Shown here: positions 15,839 to 27,002 of the stretch, in pieces
Layout of the letters: each line of letters starts with the position of its first letter
How positions within the stretch are numbered: position 1 is the stretch's first letter
DNA from: Fodinibacter sp963811825
GTDB taxonomy: Bacteria > Actinomycetota > Actinomycetes > Actinomycetales > Dermatophilaceae
NCBI GenBank assembly: GCA_963811825.1
Contig: CAWESS010000022.1
Location: forward strand, 62,001-126,000
Length of the DNA: 64,000 nt
Direction: 5' to 3'
Translations under genes and position numbers: made by a program
The notes under the pieces: generated by a model
Database searches by the model: none
Seen by the model: only the letters and a program-made list of their open reading frames with translations
What the model was told of the DNA's origin: nothing

Positions 15839-17342
15839 TCAGGCCTCCGGCTTCAGGTGCGGGAAGAGAATGGTCTCGCGAATGTTCGACCCGGTGAACA
15901 GCATGATGAGCCGGTCGACACCCAGCCCCAGGCCGCCCATCGGTGGGGCGCCGTACTCCAGTGCCCGCAGGAAGTCCTCGTCGATCTGCATGGCCTCCGG
16001 GTCGCCCGCCGGCCGCGAGCAGCGACTGGCTGGTGAGCACCTCTCGCTGGATGACCGGGTCGACGAGCTCGGAGAACCCGGTGCCCCGCTCGACCCCGGC
16101 GATGATGAGGTCCCAGGCCTCGATCAGCCCGGGCTGCTCGCGGTGCGGGCGGGCGAGGGGCTGGGCGATCGCCGGGTAGTCGCACAGGAACGTCGGCTGC
16201 AGCAGGCCGGGCTCGACGAGCTCGCCGAGCAGCTCGAGGAAGACCTTGTCCTTGGTCAGGCCCGGGTCGACCTCGAGGCCGTGCGCCGCGGCGTACCCGA
16301 GGAGGGTCTCCTTGGGGGTGTCGATCGTGACGGTCTCGCCGACGACCTCGCTCACCGCGTCGTACACCGGGAGCCAGCGCCACTCGCCGCCGAGGTCGAC
16401 GGGGCCGGACGGGGTCTCGACGATGCGCGACCCCAGCGCGTCCGCGACCCCGAGGTAGAGGTCGCGGATGAGCGCCCCGATGGAGGTCTGGTCGCCCCAC
16501 GCCTGGTAGGCCTCGAGCATCGTGAACTCGGGGGAGTGCGTGGCGTCGACACCTTCGTTGCGGAAGATGCGGCCCATCTCGTACACCCGGTCGACCCCGC
16601 CCACGACGGCCTTCTTGAGGTTCAGCTCGAGGGCGATGCGCAGCACCATCTCCTGGTCGAAGGCGTTGAGGTGCGTGCGGAACGGGCGTGCGGCGGCGCC
16701 GCCGTGGATGAGCTGGAGCACCGGCGTCTCGACCTCGACGTAGCCCTGGCTCTCGAGCACGGCGCGCATCGCCCGCAGGGCTGTCGCCTTCGTGCGCACC
16801 ATGTCGCGCGCCTCCTGCCGCACGACGAGGTCGGCGTAGCGCTGACGCACGCGGCTCTCCTCCGAGAGCTCCTTGTGCAGCACCGGCAGGGGGCGCAGCG
16901 CCTTGCTCGCCATCTCCCAGCGGCTGGCCATCACCGACAGCTCACCGCGCCTGGAGCTGATGACCCGGCCCTCCACGAACACGTGGTCGCCGAGGTCGAC
17001 CTGCGCCTTCCAGTCGGCGAGCGCCTCCTCGCCGACCTCGGCGAGGCTGAGCATGACCTGCAGCCGGGTGCCGATGCCCTCCTGCAGGGTCGCGAAGGCG
17101 AGCTTGCCGGTGTTGCGGATGAAGACGACGCGGCCGGCGACGCCGACGGCATCCTGCGTCTCCTCGCCCTGCTCGAGGTGGCCCCACCGCTCGCGGACCT
17201 CCGCCAGGGAGTGCGTGCGTGCCACCGAGACCGGGTGCGGCTGCCGGCCGGACGCGAGGAGGCGGTCGCGCTTGTCGCGCCGGACCTGCATCTGCTCGGG
17301 CAGGTCGATCTCGGGGAGGGCAGGCGTCGGGCTCTCGGTCAC
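15839..17342 (-). CDS. lysS: Lysine--tRNA ligase, class II (frameshifted)
   Basis: Charges tRNA-Lys. The OB-fold anticodon domain (VAGRVVFIRNTGKLAFATLQ) is followed by class II motifs: motif 2 around YEMGRIFRNEGVDATHSPEF and, after a break, motif 3 GLGLGVDRLIML. The frame is lost near 16013, where one extra base gives AAGGRP instead of AAGDPEAM; the other frame runs to the stop at 15839 (PHLKPEA). A single break in a normally essential gene points to a consensus error. Starts GTG 17342 or TTG 17351. Confidence 0.9.
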
Positions 17343-17416
17343 GATCGACAAGCCTACGGCCGCCGTGGGTGGGCGGTCGTACGGGCGTCGTCAGTGGTCG
17401 CCCTTAGCGTGGCCGG

Positions 17417-18184
17417 ATGCCGTCCGCCCAGCGCCCGTGGACCGAAGGGCTCCCAGCGCGGCGCCTGGAGCGGGCGCGTGACGCCGAGCTGCCGGCATCC
17501 GACGTGTGGCCGCTCACGATCCCCGCGGTGGCGCAGGTGCTGGAGCACGGCATCGACCTGGCGGCGTGCACCGTGCTCGTCGGCGAGAACGGCTCGGGCA
17601 AGTCCACCCTCGTCGAGGCGCTCGCGATGGCGGCGGGCATGAACGCCGAGGGCGGCTCGACGGGCGCGACCCACCGCACGCACGCCAGCGAGTCGCCGCT
17701 GCACGAGTGGGTGACCGTCGTGCGCGACCCCGGGGCGCCGCGGTGGGGGTACTTCGTGCGGGCCGAGACGATGCACGGGCTGTTCACCTGGCTCGACACC
17801 AACCCGGGGCCGACGGACCCCGCATTCCACACCATGTCGCACGGGGAGTCGTTCGTGACCCTGCTCGGCACGCGGCGCTTTCGGGGTGAGGGCCTGTTCG
17901 TGCTCGACGAGCCCGAGGCGGGGCTGTCGTTCTCGGCCCAGCTGCACCTCGTCGCCGAGCTGACCGAGATGGCGCGGCGGCCGCGCACCCAGGTCGTGCT
18001 GGCCACCCACTCGCCGGTGCTGGCCGCGATCCCGGGGGCGAGCGTGCTGGAACTGGGGGAGCACGGCATCCGGCCGACGACGTGGGACGAGCTCGACGTC
18101 GTGGTGCACCACCGCAGCTTCCTCGCCGAGCCGCGGCGCTACCTCCGACACGTGCTCGATGACTTCGACGACTTCCGCCAATGA
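17417..18184 (+). CDS. AAA family ATPase (ABC-like, OLD/RecF-related)
   Basis: 255 residues: Walker A VGENGSGKSTLVEAL (about 55-69), a signature-like MSHGESFVTLL, Walker B GLFVLDEPEAGLS and a switch His in VVLATHSPVLAA. Soluble proteins of this type are common in actinobacteria and are annotated only as AAA ATPases; a link to DNA metabolism is plausible but unproven. The gene stands alone; its end lies only a few bases upstream of the promoter of the next transcription unit. Confidence 0.75.
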   Translation: MPSAQRPWTEGLPARRLERARDAELPASDVWPLTIPAVAQVLEHGIDLAACTVLVGENGSGKSTLVEALAMAAGMNAEGGSTGATHRTHASESPLHEWVTVVRDPGAPRWGYFVRAETMHGLFTWLDTNPGPTDPAFHTMSHGESFVTLLGTRRFRGEGLFVLDEPEAGLSFSAQLHLVAELTEMARRPRTQVVLATHSPVLAAIPGASVLELGEHGIRPTTWDELDVVVHHRSFLAEPRRYLRHVLDDFDDFRQ

Positions 18185-18188
18185 TCTA

Positions 18189-18217
18189 TTGACAGAACAA
18201 ACGCACATGATTAGGTT
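18189..18217 (+). promoter_or_regulatory. Sigma70-type promoter with overlapping IolR-like operator (site A)
   Basis: TTGACA (18189-18194), a 17-nt spacer and TAGGTT (18212-18217) form a near-consensus promoter upstream of the first TIM-barrel gene. The operator-like TGACAGAACA (18190-18199) overlaps the -35, ideal for repression. The same 10-bp word recurs at six further promoters in the next 30 kb. Confidence 0.65.
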
Positions 18218-18254
18218 TGGCGAGTACCCCACGAACCTCGGAAGGACCTCTGCG

Positions 18255-19187
18255 ATGGCGCAGTCCAAGGCGCGCAACACCGACCCGCGCTACAGCAAGC
18301 TCACGATCGGCGTCTGCCCCGACCAGTGGGGGGTCTGGTTCCCCCAGGACGAGAAGCAGATCGACTGGGACGTCGCCCTCGACGAGATGGCGACCGCCGG
18401 GTTCTCGGTGATGGAGACCGGTCCGTTCGGGTACTTCCCGACCGACCCAGCACGTCTGAAGGAGGAGATGGACGCCCGCGGCTTCCGCGTCGTCGCCGGC
18501 ACCGGCTGGGGAATCCTGCACAAGGCCGAGGCCTGGGCCGAGACCGAACGGTTCTTCCGCGAGATCGGTGAGACCCACGCCGCGGTCGGTGCCGAGTACG
18601 TCGTGCACCTGCCCCCGATGTTCCGCGACGAGAAGACCGGCGCGTACACCGACGACCGGGTGCTCTCCACCGAGGCGTGGAACCTCTACATCAAGAACGC
18701 CGACCGGCTGGGCCGGATCATGAAGGAGGACTACGGCCTGAAGATGGTCCTGCATCCCCACGGCGACAGCCACATCGAGACGCCCGCCGACATCGACCGC
18801 ATCTTCCAGGCGACCGACCCCGAGTACGTCGGCTTCTGCCTCGACACCGGTCACATCGTCTACGGCGACGGCGACCCGATGGAGCTGTGCCGCACGTACC
18901 CCGAGCGCATCTCCTACGTCCACATCAAGGCGATGGACCCCGTGCTGGTCAAGCAGGCCCACGACGAGGACTGGCCGTTCGTCAAGGCCGTCCACGCGGG
19001 CTGCTCAGTGACCCCGCCGGCCGGACTGCCCGACATGGGCGACCTCATCGAGGCGCTCGCCGACCTCGACAAGGAGCTCTACGTCGTGTGCGAGCAGGAC
19101 ATGTACGGCTGCGACAAGGACTTCCCGCTGCCCAACGCCATCAAGACCCGCGAGTACCTCGCCTCGCTCGGCCTCGGGCTTCTCTAG
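18255..19187 (+). CDS. Sugar phosphate isomerase/epimerase family TIM barrel (IolE-like)
   Basis: 310 residues of the AP-endonuclease-2-type TIM barrel with metal ligands expected in VLHPHGDSHIET, FCLDTGHIVYGDGD and SYVHIKAMD. Family members include inosose dehydratase and ketose epimerases. GVCPDQWGVWFP at the N-terminus resembles the substrate loop of actinobacterial inosose dehydratase-like proteins. ATG 18255 with gaagga upstream. The frame is clean, unlike the next 12 kb. A promoter and operator site A precede it, so it probably belongs to the inositol regulon. Confidence 0.75.
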   Translation: MAQSKARNTDPRYSKLTIGVCPDQWGVWFPQDEKQIDWDVALDEMATAGFSVMETGPFGYFPTDPARLKEEMDARGFRVVAGTGWGILHKAEAWAETERFFREIGETHAAVGAEYVVHLPPMFRDEKTGAYTDDRVLSTEAWNLYIKNADRLGRIMKEDYGLKMVLHPHGDSHIETPADIDRIFQATDPEYVGFCLDTGHIVYGDGDPMELCRTYPERISYVHIKAMDPVLVKQAHDEDWPFVKAVHAGCSVTPPAGLPDMGDLIEALADLDKELYVVCEQDMYGCDKDFPLPNAIKTREYLASLGLGLL

Positions 19188-19199
19188 AGGTCGTGGCGC

Positions 19200-19931
19200 T
19201 CAGCGCTCGTCGACCATGACGTCGATCGAGTAGTCCTCGGCGCGGTAGCAGTGGTCGCCGAACTCGACGGCCTTGCCGGAGGCGTCGAAGGCCATGCGGC
19301 TCATGGTCAGCACGGGCTCGCTGGCCCCGGATGCGCGAGGTGCTTGCGCTCGGTCGGGGTCGGCATCCGTGCGCCGATCGTCTGCTGGGCCACCACCGGG
19401 CGCACGCCGCGGTTGCGCAGCACCGCGTACAGGCCCATGTCCCGCAGCTCCTCGAGCGGGATGTCCGAGTACTGCGGCGGGAGCCAGTTGTGCATGTACG
19501 GCGATGGGGTCGCCGTCGGCGGTGCGCACCCGCACGACGAGCGAGCAGGGGGTGTCGAGGTCGAGGTCGAGGGCGGCCGCCGCGCGCTCGTCGGTGCACG
19601 ATCTCGTGGGTGAGGATCGTCGTCTCGGGGTGTCGCCCTGCGCGGCGCAGGTCGTCCCAGAGGCTGGTGAGCTCGGCGCGGCGGTGGACCTTGCGGTTCG
19701 CGACGCGGGTGCCGAGGCCGCGGCGGCGCACCAGCAGGCCCTGGTCGACCATCTCCTGGATGGCCCGCCGCACCGTGGGCCGGGACAGGCGGAGCCGCTC
19801 GGCGAGGGCCACCTCGTTCTCGAAGGCGTCGCCCGGGCTGCAGCGTGCCGCTCGGCGATCGCTGCGCTCAGCTGCTCGGCGAGCTGGTGGTAGAGCGGCA
19901 CGGGCGAGGCTCGGTCGATCGCGACGCTCAC
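19200..19931 (-). pseudogene. GntR family regulator, IolR-like (multiple frameshifts)
   Basis: Stitched from several frames, the protein opens VSVAIDRASPVPLYHQLAEQ and continues ENEVALAERLRLSRPTVRRA, the GntR winged helix. A UTRA effector domain follows (VVAQQTIGARMPTPTE; ending EDYSIDVMVDER). About four single-base breaks occur (near 19850, 19600, 19500 and 19330). Position at the head of the iol genes and the recurring TGTC-N2-GACA-like operator nearby suggest it is the inositol repressor. Whether the gene is truly broken or badly sequenced cannot be decided here. Confidence 0.75.
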
Positions 19932-20009
19932 GAGCTGGGGGGCCACGCAGCAGCACTGTAGAACAGGTAGGCATCCGCACATCGGATCTGACGACGTACG
20001 ATATGAGAA

Positions 20010-20019
20010 TGTCAGAACA
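20010..20019. promoter_or_regulatory. IolR-like operator (site B)
   Basis: TGTCAGAACA lies in the 194-bp divergent region between the GntR gene and the first inositol dehydrogenase, about 80 bp downstream of a weaker tgtagaaca. It fits the recurrent operator of this region with one base difference from TGTCAGGACA. Confidence 0.6.
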
Positions 20020-20125
20020 AATGGTTGACATGAGCTTGCCCGTCGGTCGCAGAGTTCGTCGAACCACGCAGCCGGCGCGACGAGGTACCGGCGCTGGCAC
20101 GCCGCATCGTCACGAAGGAGTGCAG

Positions 20126-21152
20126 ATGCGGATCGGACTTGGCCGGCGTCGGTCGGATCGGCGCGTTCCACGCCGCGACCCTGCCGCGGCCTGGACGCCG
20201 TCGACCAGGTGGTCGTGGCCGACGCCGACCCCGCGCTGCGCCGAGCCGCGTCGCCGACCGAGCTGGGGCTCGAGGTGGCCGACGACGTCGACAGCCCTGC
20301 TCGCCTCGGGGATCGACGGGTTCGTCATCGCCACCGCGACACCCGGCCACGCGCCCCTCCTGCGCCAGGGCATCGCCGCCGGGATCCCGACGTTCTGCGA
20401 GAAGCCGGTCGCCGCGACCCTCGCGGAGACCCTCGAGCTCGCCCGGCTCGCCGAGTCGACCGACGTCCCGGTGCACATCGGCTTCCAGCGCCGGTTCGAC
20501 GCCGGCTACCGCCGGGCGCGCGAGGCCGTCGCGTCGGGCGAGCTCGGCTTCGGTGCACACCATCCGTGCGACGACGCACGACCAGGCGCCGCCGCACGCG
20601 GCCTACATCCCCACGAGCGGCGGCATCTTCCGCGACTGCATCGTCCACGACTTCGACATCATCCGGTTCGTCACCGGCCGCGAGGTCGGTCAGCGTCTAC
20701 GCCACCGGCGCGAACAAGGGCGCGCCCTTCTTCGGCGAGGCCGGCGACGTCGACACCGCCGCCGCCCTCCTCACCCTCGACGACGGCACGCTCGTGCACG
20801 TGTCAGCGCGACCCGCTACAACGGCGGCGGCCACGACGTGCGGATGGAGGTCATGGGCAGCGACGGCGCCGTCGCCGTCGGGCCTCGACGACTCCCTCGC
20901 GCTGCGCTCGGCCGAGGCCGGGCGTCGACTTCCCGCCCGGGCCCGCAGCACTGGTCGTTCATGGAGCGCTTCCTGCCCGGCCTACCGCGCCGAGCTGACC
21001 GCCTTCTTCGAGGTCGCCGCCGGCCGGCACCCCAGCCCGTGCACCGTCGCGCGACGCCCTCGCAGGCGTTCCGCATCGCCGAGGCCTGCGAGCTCTCGCG
21101 CGCCGAGCGGCGCCTCGTCCGACCTCACGAGATCCACACCGTGGAGGCCTGA
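20126..21152 (+). pseudogene. iolG: Inositol 2-dehydrogenase, Gfo/Idh/MocA family (many frameshifts)
   Basis: Catalyses NAD-dependent oxidation of myo-inositol to scyllo-inosose. The stitched protein has a Rossmann start MRIGL, then AGVGRIGAFHAAT, the catalytic-loop EKPVAATLAETLELA, HIGFQRRFDAGYRRA and the His/Asp motif GIFRDCIVHDFDIIRFVTG. At least eleven single-base breaks are seen, nearly all consistent with one added G or C (for example gga-ctt-g-gcc at 20141 and gtc-g-ggc at 20881). Residues on either side of each break still match the family, so little missense decay has occurred. First of an operon-like run to 31.8 kb. Confidence 0.82.
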
Positions 21153-21157
21153 GCCGC

Positions 21158-22088
21158 ATGACCGTCCGTCCGCCGCTCGCCGAGCGCATCGCCGGCGCCC
21201 CCATCTCCTGGGGCGTCTGCGAGGTCCCCGGCTGGGGCCACCAGCTCGACCCCGAGGTCGTGCTCGCCCAGATGCCCGAGGTCGGCCTCGGCCGCGACCG
21301 AGTTCGGCCCCGACGGGTTCCTGCCCGACGACCCCGAGGACAAGGCGGCGACCCTGCGCCGACCACGGCCTGCGGCGCCGTCGGCCAGTTCGTCCCGGTC
21401 GTCCTGCACGACCCCGGCGCACGACCCGCTGCCCGAGGTCGAGGCCGCGATGGACGGCCTCGTCGCCGCCGGCGCCTCCACCGTGGTCATCGCCGCCGCG
21501 ACCGGCGCCGAGGGCTACGACGACCGGCCCGTCGCTCGACGACGCGCGGCTGGGCCACCCTGCTGGCCAACCTCGACCGGCTCCGCGACGCCGCCGCGGC
21601 CCGCGGCCTCACCGCGACGCTGCACCCGCACGTCGGCACGATGGTCGAGAGCGGCGAGGAGACCGACCGGGTGCTCGCCGGCAGCCGCGATCGGCCTGTG
21701 CCTCGACACCGGGCACCTGCTCATCGGCGGCGGCGACCCGGTCGCGCGTCGCCGCGAGCACCCCGAGCGGATCGCGCCACGTCCACCTCAAGGACGTCCG
21801 CCTCGACCTGCGCCCGCGAGGTGCAGGCGGGTGAGGTGACCTACACCGAGGCCGTCGCCGGCGGGCATGTACGTGCCCGCTCGGCGAGGGTGACGTCGAC
21901 ATCGCCGCGATCGTCGACGCCCTGGAGGACAGCGGGTACGCCGGGTGGTACGTCCTCGAGCAGGACACCATCCTCGACCGGCGCAGCCCGAGACCGGGCG
22001 GGACCCGGTGGCCGACGTCCGAGCGTCCATCGACCACCTGCTCGGCGTCGCGCGCACCCTGCGAGCTCGCGGAGTCGGGGCGTCGTGA
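21158..22088 (+). pseudogene. iolE: Inosose dehydratase-like TIM barrel, IolE/IolI family (frameshifts)
   Basis: Stitched product: ISWGVCEVPGWGHQLDPEVV at the start, then EFGPDGFLPDDPEDKAATL, LHPHVGTMVESGEETDRVL, LCLDTGHLLIGGGDP and VHLKDVRLDLA, ending LLGVARTLRARGVGAS. This is the actinobacterial inosose dehydratase/isomerase barrel that converts scyllo-inosose to the diketone, with metal ligands in the HPH, DTGH and HLKD motifs. About eight frame breaks. The stop overlaps the iolC start (GTGA). Dehydratase versus isomerase is not decided by sequence alone. Confidence 0.72.
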
Positions 22089-23085
22089 CCGTGAGCCCGC
22101 CGCCGACGCGCTACGACCTGGTCGCCATGGGGCGGACGGGCGTCGACATCTACCCGCTCGAGCACGGCGTCGGCCTGGAGGACGTCGCAGACGTTCCAGA
22201 AGTTCCTCGGCGGCAGCGCCACCAACGTCGCGGTCGCCGCGGCCCGGCACGGCCGCCGCGTCGCGCTCGATCACCCGCACCGGCGACGACCCCTTCGGCC
22301 GCTACATCCACCGAGGCGCTGCGCGGGTTCGGCGTCGACGACCGCGTTCGTCAGCGCCGGTCGACGGGCCGCCCACGCCGGTGACGTTCTGCGAGGTCTT
22401 CCCGCCCGGACGACTTCCCGCTGTACTTCTACCGCTACCCGACGGCGCCCGACCTGCTGATCGAGCCCGACGAGCTGCCGCTCGACGCGATCCGGGACGC
22501 CCGGGTCTTCTGGGTCGACCGTGACCGGGCTGTCGCAGGAGCCCAGCCGCGAGCGCGCACTTCGCCGCCTGGGCAGGCCCGCGGCCGGCGCGCCGCACAC
22601 CGTCCTCGACCTCGACTACCGGCCGATGTTCTGGGCCGACCCCGACGAGGCCAGCGCCCAGGTCGGCCGGGCCCTCGACCACGTCACCGTCGCCGTCGGC
22701 AACCGCGAGGAGTGCGAGGTGGCGGTCGGCGAGACCGACCCGCAGCGGGCCGCCGACGCCCTGCTCGAGCGCGGGCGTCGAGCTGGCGGTCGTCAAGCAG
22801 GGCCCCAAGGGCGTGCTCGCCGCCACCCGCGACGAGCGGGTCGAGGTGCCGCCGTTCCCGGTCGAGGTGGTCAACGGCCTCGGCGCCGGCGACGCCTTCG
22901 GCGGCGCGCTCGTGCCACGGGCTGCTCGACGGCTGGGACCTGCGCCGCATCCTCGAGTTCGCCAACGTCGCCGGCGCCATCGTCGCCTCCCGGCTCGAGT
23001 GCTCCACCGCGATGCCGACGACCGCCGAGGTCGAGGCGCGCCCTGGCCGCCGAGCCGGAGCGCCGACCGCGCCGAGGAGCCGCCG
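22085..23085 (+). pseudogene. iolC: 5-dehydro-2-deoxygluconokinase (frameshifts)
   Basis: PfkB-family kinase that phosphorylates 2-deoxy-5-keto-gluconate. Stitched motifs: YDLVAMGRTGVDIYPLEHG, FLGGSATNVAVAAARHGRR, LALITRTGDDPFG, TVLDLDYRPMFW and the catalytic VNGLGAGDAFGGAL, where the Asp is the base. Several single-base breaks. The 3' end is unclear: no stop is found between the last recognisable residues (AAEPER) and the ATG of the next gene at 23086, so either another indel hides it or the two are fused as in some actinobacteria. Confidence 0.8.
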
Positions 23086-23981
23086 ATGCCACCGCACGCC
23101 GTCGACGTCGCCGAGCTGACCGAGATCCGGGCCCCGAGCCCCGGCCGCATCGCCGAGGCCTGGGCCGCGCGCGGCGCCGGCGCCGCTCGCTCGGCGACGG
23201 ACGGCCGCCTGCTGCTCGTCGCCGCCGACCACCCGGCCCGGGGCGCCCTCGGGCGTGCGCGGCGACCCGTGGCGATGGCCAGCCGCACCGACCTGCTCGA
23301 CCGCCTGGCCGACCGCGCTCTCCCGCCCGGGGTCGACGGGGTGCTCGGCACCCCCGACATCCTCGACGACCTGCTGCTGCTCGGCGCCCTCGAGGACAAG
23401 GTCGTCATCGGCTCGATGAACCGCGGCGGCCTGCAGGGCGCGGCCTTCGAGCTCGACGACCGGTTCACGCGTACCGCGCCGCGGACATCGCCGCCCGCGG
23501 CCTCGACGGCGGCAAGATGCTGACCCGCGATCTGCCTGCGACGACCCCGGCACCGTCGCCACGCTGGAGGCCAGCGCGCGCGCGGTCACCGAGCTCGGCC
23601 GAGCACGGGCTGATGGCGATGGTCGAGCCGTTCCTGTCCGAGCGCGGGACGGCCGGGTGCGCAACCTGCTCGACCCCGACTCGACGATCCGCTCGATCCA
23701 CATCGCCGCCGGCCTCGGGCGCCCAGCGCGCACACCTGGCTCAAGCTGCCGGTCGTCGACGACCTCGAGCGGGTCATGGACGCGACGACGCTGCCGACGC
23801 TGCTGCTCGGCGGCGACCCGCAGGGCGACCCGCGACGACACCTACGCCGCGTGGGGCGCAGGCGCTCGAGCTGCCGCCGGTGCGCGGCCTGGTCGTCGGC
23901 CGGGCGCTGCTCTACCCGCCCGACGGTGACGTGGCGGCGGCCGTCGACATCGCCGCCGAGCTCGTCCACGGGGTGCGGTGA
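23086..23981 (+). pseudogene. Cgl0159-type (beta/alpha)8 aldolase of inositol catabolism (frameshifts)
   Basis: Stitched: MPPHAVDVAELTEIRAPSPG, LLLVAADHPARGALG, GVDGVLGTPDILDDLLLLGA, VVIGSMNRGGLQGAAFELDD, TWLKLPVVDDLERVM and GLVVGRALLYPPDGDVA. This matches the deoxyribose-phosphate-aldolase-like family adjacent to iolC in corynebacteria and other actinobacteria, thought to replace IolJ in cleaving 2-deoxy-5-keto-gluconate 6-phosphate. At least six breaks. It is flanked tightly by iolC and iolB, supporting the pathway role. Confidence 0.72.
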
Positions 23982-24922
23982 GCGCCGTGAGCGGGGCCGA
24001 CAACGACCGCTGGGTGCTGCCCGCTCGGGTCGGCGGCCGGCGACGGCTGGGACGTCGTCGTCGACGACGCGCGTCGACGGGCTGGCAGCACACCAGCCTG
24101 CCGGTCGCCACGCTCGCGCGCGGCGAGAGCGCACGCTCGACCGCCGGCGAGCGCGGAGCACGTCGTGGTGCCGCTGCCGGGCGGCTCGGTGCGAGCGTCG
24201 ACGCGCCGACGGCGACGACGCACGTGGTCGCTCGCCGGGCGGGCCGTCGTCTTCGCCGGCCCGACCGACGTCGCCTACGTGCCGCCGGGACCGCGAGCTC
24301 ACGCGTCACCGGCACGCGGCGGGTCCGGCGCGGGTCGCGCTGTGCGGCGCCCGAAGGCGCCGCAGGCGGCGTACGCCCAGCCGTTCCGCCACGTCGCCGC
24401 CGCCGAGGTGCCGGTCGAGCTGCGCGGGGCCGGCGCCGCCTCGCCGCGAGGTGCGCAACTTCGGCGCTCCCCGGCGTGCTCGACGCCGACTCGATCATCG
24501 CCTGCGAGGTGGTCACCCCGGCCGGCAACTGGAGCTCGTACCCGCCGCACAAGCACGACGAGGAGCGACCCGGCGTCGAGACCGAGCTCGAGGAGATCTA
24601 CTACTTCGAGACGCCGCGTCCGACGGCGACCGCGCGCGGCGCCGACCCGGTCGGCTACCAGCGGGTCTACGGCACCGACGAGCGGCCGATCGACGTGCTG
24701 GCCGAGGTGCGCACCGGCGACGTCGTGCTCGTCCCGCACGGCTGGCACGGTCCGGCGATGGCCGCGCCCGGCTACGACCTCTACTACCTCAACGTGATGG
24801 CCGGCCCCGGACCGGAGCGGGCCTGGCTGATCTGCGACGACCCGGCCCACGCCTGGGTGCGCGACACCTGGGCCGACCAGGCCGTCGACCCTCGACTGCC
24901 CCTGTTCGGAGACACCCGATGA
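23978..24922 (+). pseudogene. iolB: 5-deoxy-glucuronate isomerase (frameshifts, mainly in the 5' half)
   Basis: Bicupin isomerase forming 2-deoxy-5-keto-gluconate. From about 24480 to the stop the frame is clean: DADSIIACEVVTPAGNWSSY, PPHKHDEERPGVETELEEIY with metal ligands, YGTDERPIDVLAEV, VPHGWHGPAMAAPGYDLYYL. The N-terminal half is broken several times but still shows WQHTSL, SVDGDDA-like and FAGPTDVAYVPPG. GTG 23978 overlaps the preceding stop; its own stop overlaps the iolD ATG, so translation is coupled. Confidence 0.85.
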
Positions 24923-26899
24923 CGCAGACGATGTCCGGCACGGTGCGGCTGACCGTCGCCCAGGCGGTGGTGCGGTTCCTCGGCCAGCAGTGGAGCGAGC
25001 GCGACGGCGAGCGGCAGCAGCTCTTCGCCGGCTGCTTCGGCATCTTCGGCCACGGCAACGTCGCCGGCGTCGGCCAGGCGCTGCTCCAGAACGAGCTGGC
25101 GCGACCGAGGCCGGCGAGACGCCCGGCTGCCCTACGTCCTGGCCCGCAACGAGCAGGCCATGGTGCACACCGTCGGTCGCCTACGCCCGGCAGAAGGACC
25201 GGCTGCAGACCTGGGCCTGCACGGCCTCGGTCGGTCCGGGCTCGACGAACATGCTCACCGGTGCCGCGCTGGCGACGATCAACCGGATCCCGGTGCTGCT
25301 GCTGCCTCGGGCACGTTCGCGACCCGCGCGTCCGCGCCGGTGCTCCAGGAGCTCGAGCAGCCGTACGCCGCGGACGTCACCGTCAACGACGCGTTCCGCC
25401 CGCTGTCGCGCTTCTTCGACCGGGTGAGCCGGCCCGAGCAGCTGCCCTCGGCGCTGCTCGGCGCGATGCGGGTGCTCACCGACCCGGTCGAGACCGGCGC
25501 CGTCACCATCGCGCTGCCGCAGGACGTGCAGGCCGAGGCGTTCGACTGGCCGGTGGAGCTCTTCGCCGAGCGCACCTGGCACGTCGCCCGCCCGCCGCCC
25601 GAGCGGCCCGGATCCCGCCGCCGCGGCCGTCATCCGCTCGCGCCAGGCGACCGATGATCGTCGCCGGCGGCGGCGTGCACTACTCCGGCGCCGAGGACGC
25701 GCTGCGCGGCCTTCTGCGAGGCGACCGGCATCCCGGTCGGCGAGACCCAGGCCGGCAAGGGCTCGCTGCCGCACGGGCACCCGCAGGAGATGGGCGCGGT
25801 CGGCTCGACCGGCACGACCGCCGCCAACGCGCTGGCCGCGCGAGGCCGACGTCGTCATCGGCGTCGGCACCCGCTGGACCGACTTCACGACCGCCTCCCG
25901 GACCGCGTTCCAGGACAGCGGCGTCCGCTTCGTCAACATCAACGTGGCCGCTTCGACGCGGGCAAGCACGCCGGCCTGTCCGTGGTCGCCGACGCCCGCG
26001 AGGCGCTCACCGCGCTCACCGCGGCGCTGGAGGGCTGGTCGGTCGCCGGCGACTACCGCGAGCGGCAGGCCGCGCTGTGGCGGGAGTGGGACGAGCAGGT
26101 GGAGGCGGCCTACCACCCGCCGGCCGCGGTGACCGACGCGCTGGCCGACGGCCTGCTCACCCAGGGCGAGGTGCTCGGCTGCGTCAACGAGCTCTGCGAC
26201 CCGCGCGACGTCGTGCTCTGCGCGGCCGGCTCGATGCCCGGCGACCTGCACAAGCTGTGGCGGGTGCGCGACCGCAAGGGCTACCACGTCGAGTACGGCT
26301 ACTCCTGCATGGGCTACGAGATGCCGGCGTCGCTCGGGCATCCGGCTCGCCGACCCGACCCGGGACGTGTTCGCGATGGTGGGCGACGGCGGCTACCTGA
26401 TGATGCCGACCGAGCTCGTCACCGCGGTGCAGGAGCGGATCAAGGTGATCGTCGTGCTCGTCCAGAACCACGGCTTCCACTCGATCGGCTCGCTGTCGGA
26501 GTCGCTCGGCTCGCAGCGGTTCGGCACCAGCTACCGCTACCGCGGCGAGGCGGCCGGCTCGACGGCGGCCTGCTGCCGGTCGACCTGGCCGCCAACGCCC
26601 GCAGCCTGGGCGCCACGTCATCGAGGTGCACACGCGCGCCGAGCTGGAGGAGGCGATCGCGGAGGCGAGGGCCTGGCCGCAGGACGGCGGTCCGGTCGTC
26701 ATCCACGTCGAGACCGACCCGCTCGTGCACGCCCCGGACAGCGACTCCTGGTGGGACGTCCCGGTCAGCGAGGTCAGCACGCTCGAGTCGACGAAGCAGG
26801 CCTACGCGGCCTACGAGGAGTACAAGGCGGGCCAGCGCATCTACTGGCCCCGACCGTCGCCCCGGGAGGCGGCGGAGGACTGTCGACGAGGAGGGCTGA
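24919..26899 (+). pseudogene. iolD: 3D-(3,5/4)-trihydroxycyclohexane-1,2-dione hydrolase (frameshifts)
   Basis: ThDP enzyme that opens the inositol ring. Stitched product: LTVAQAVVRFLGQQWSERDG, CFGIFGHGNVAGVGQAL, NEQAMVHT (catalytic Glu region), ACTASVGPGSTNMLTGAALA, VGETQAGKGSLPHGHPQEMG and the ThDP-binding VFAMVGDGGYLMMPTELVTA. Both missing and added bases occur (about eight sites). The end is TVDEEG with stop at 26897-26899. Length, about 655 residues, fits the family. Confidence 0.87.
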
Positions 26900-27002
26900 C
26901 CGGCCACACGCGGAGGACCCGACGGACCTCCTGCTCCACCACCCCGGGGTGGCTCCTCCACGCATCTGCAGAACGGTAGGAGAAGTCGTGGAAGAAGCGG
27001 AG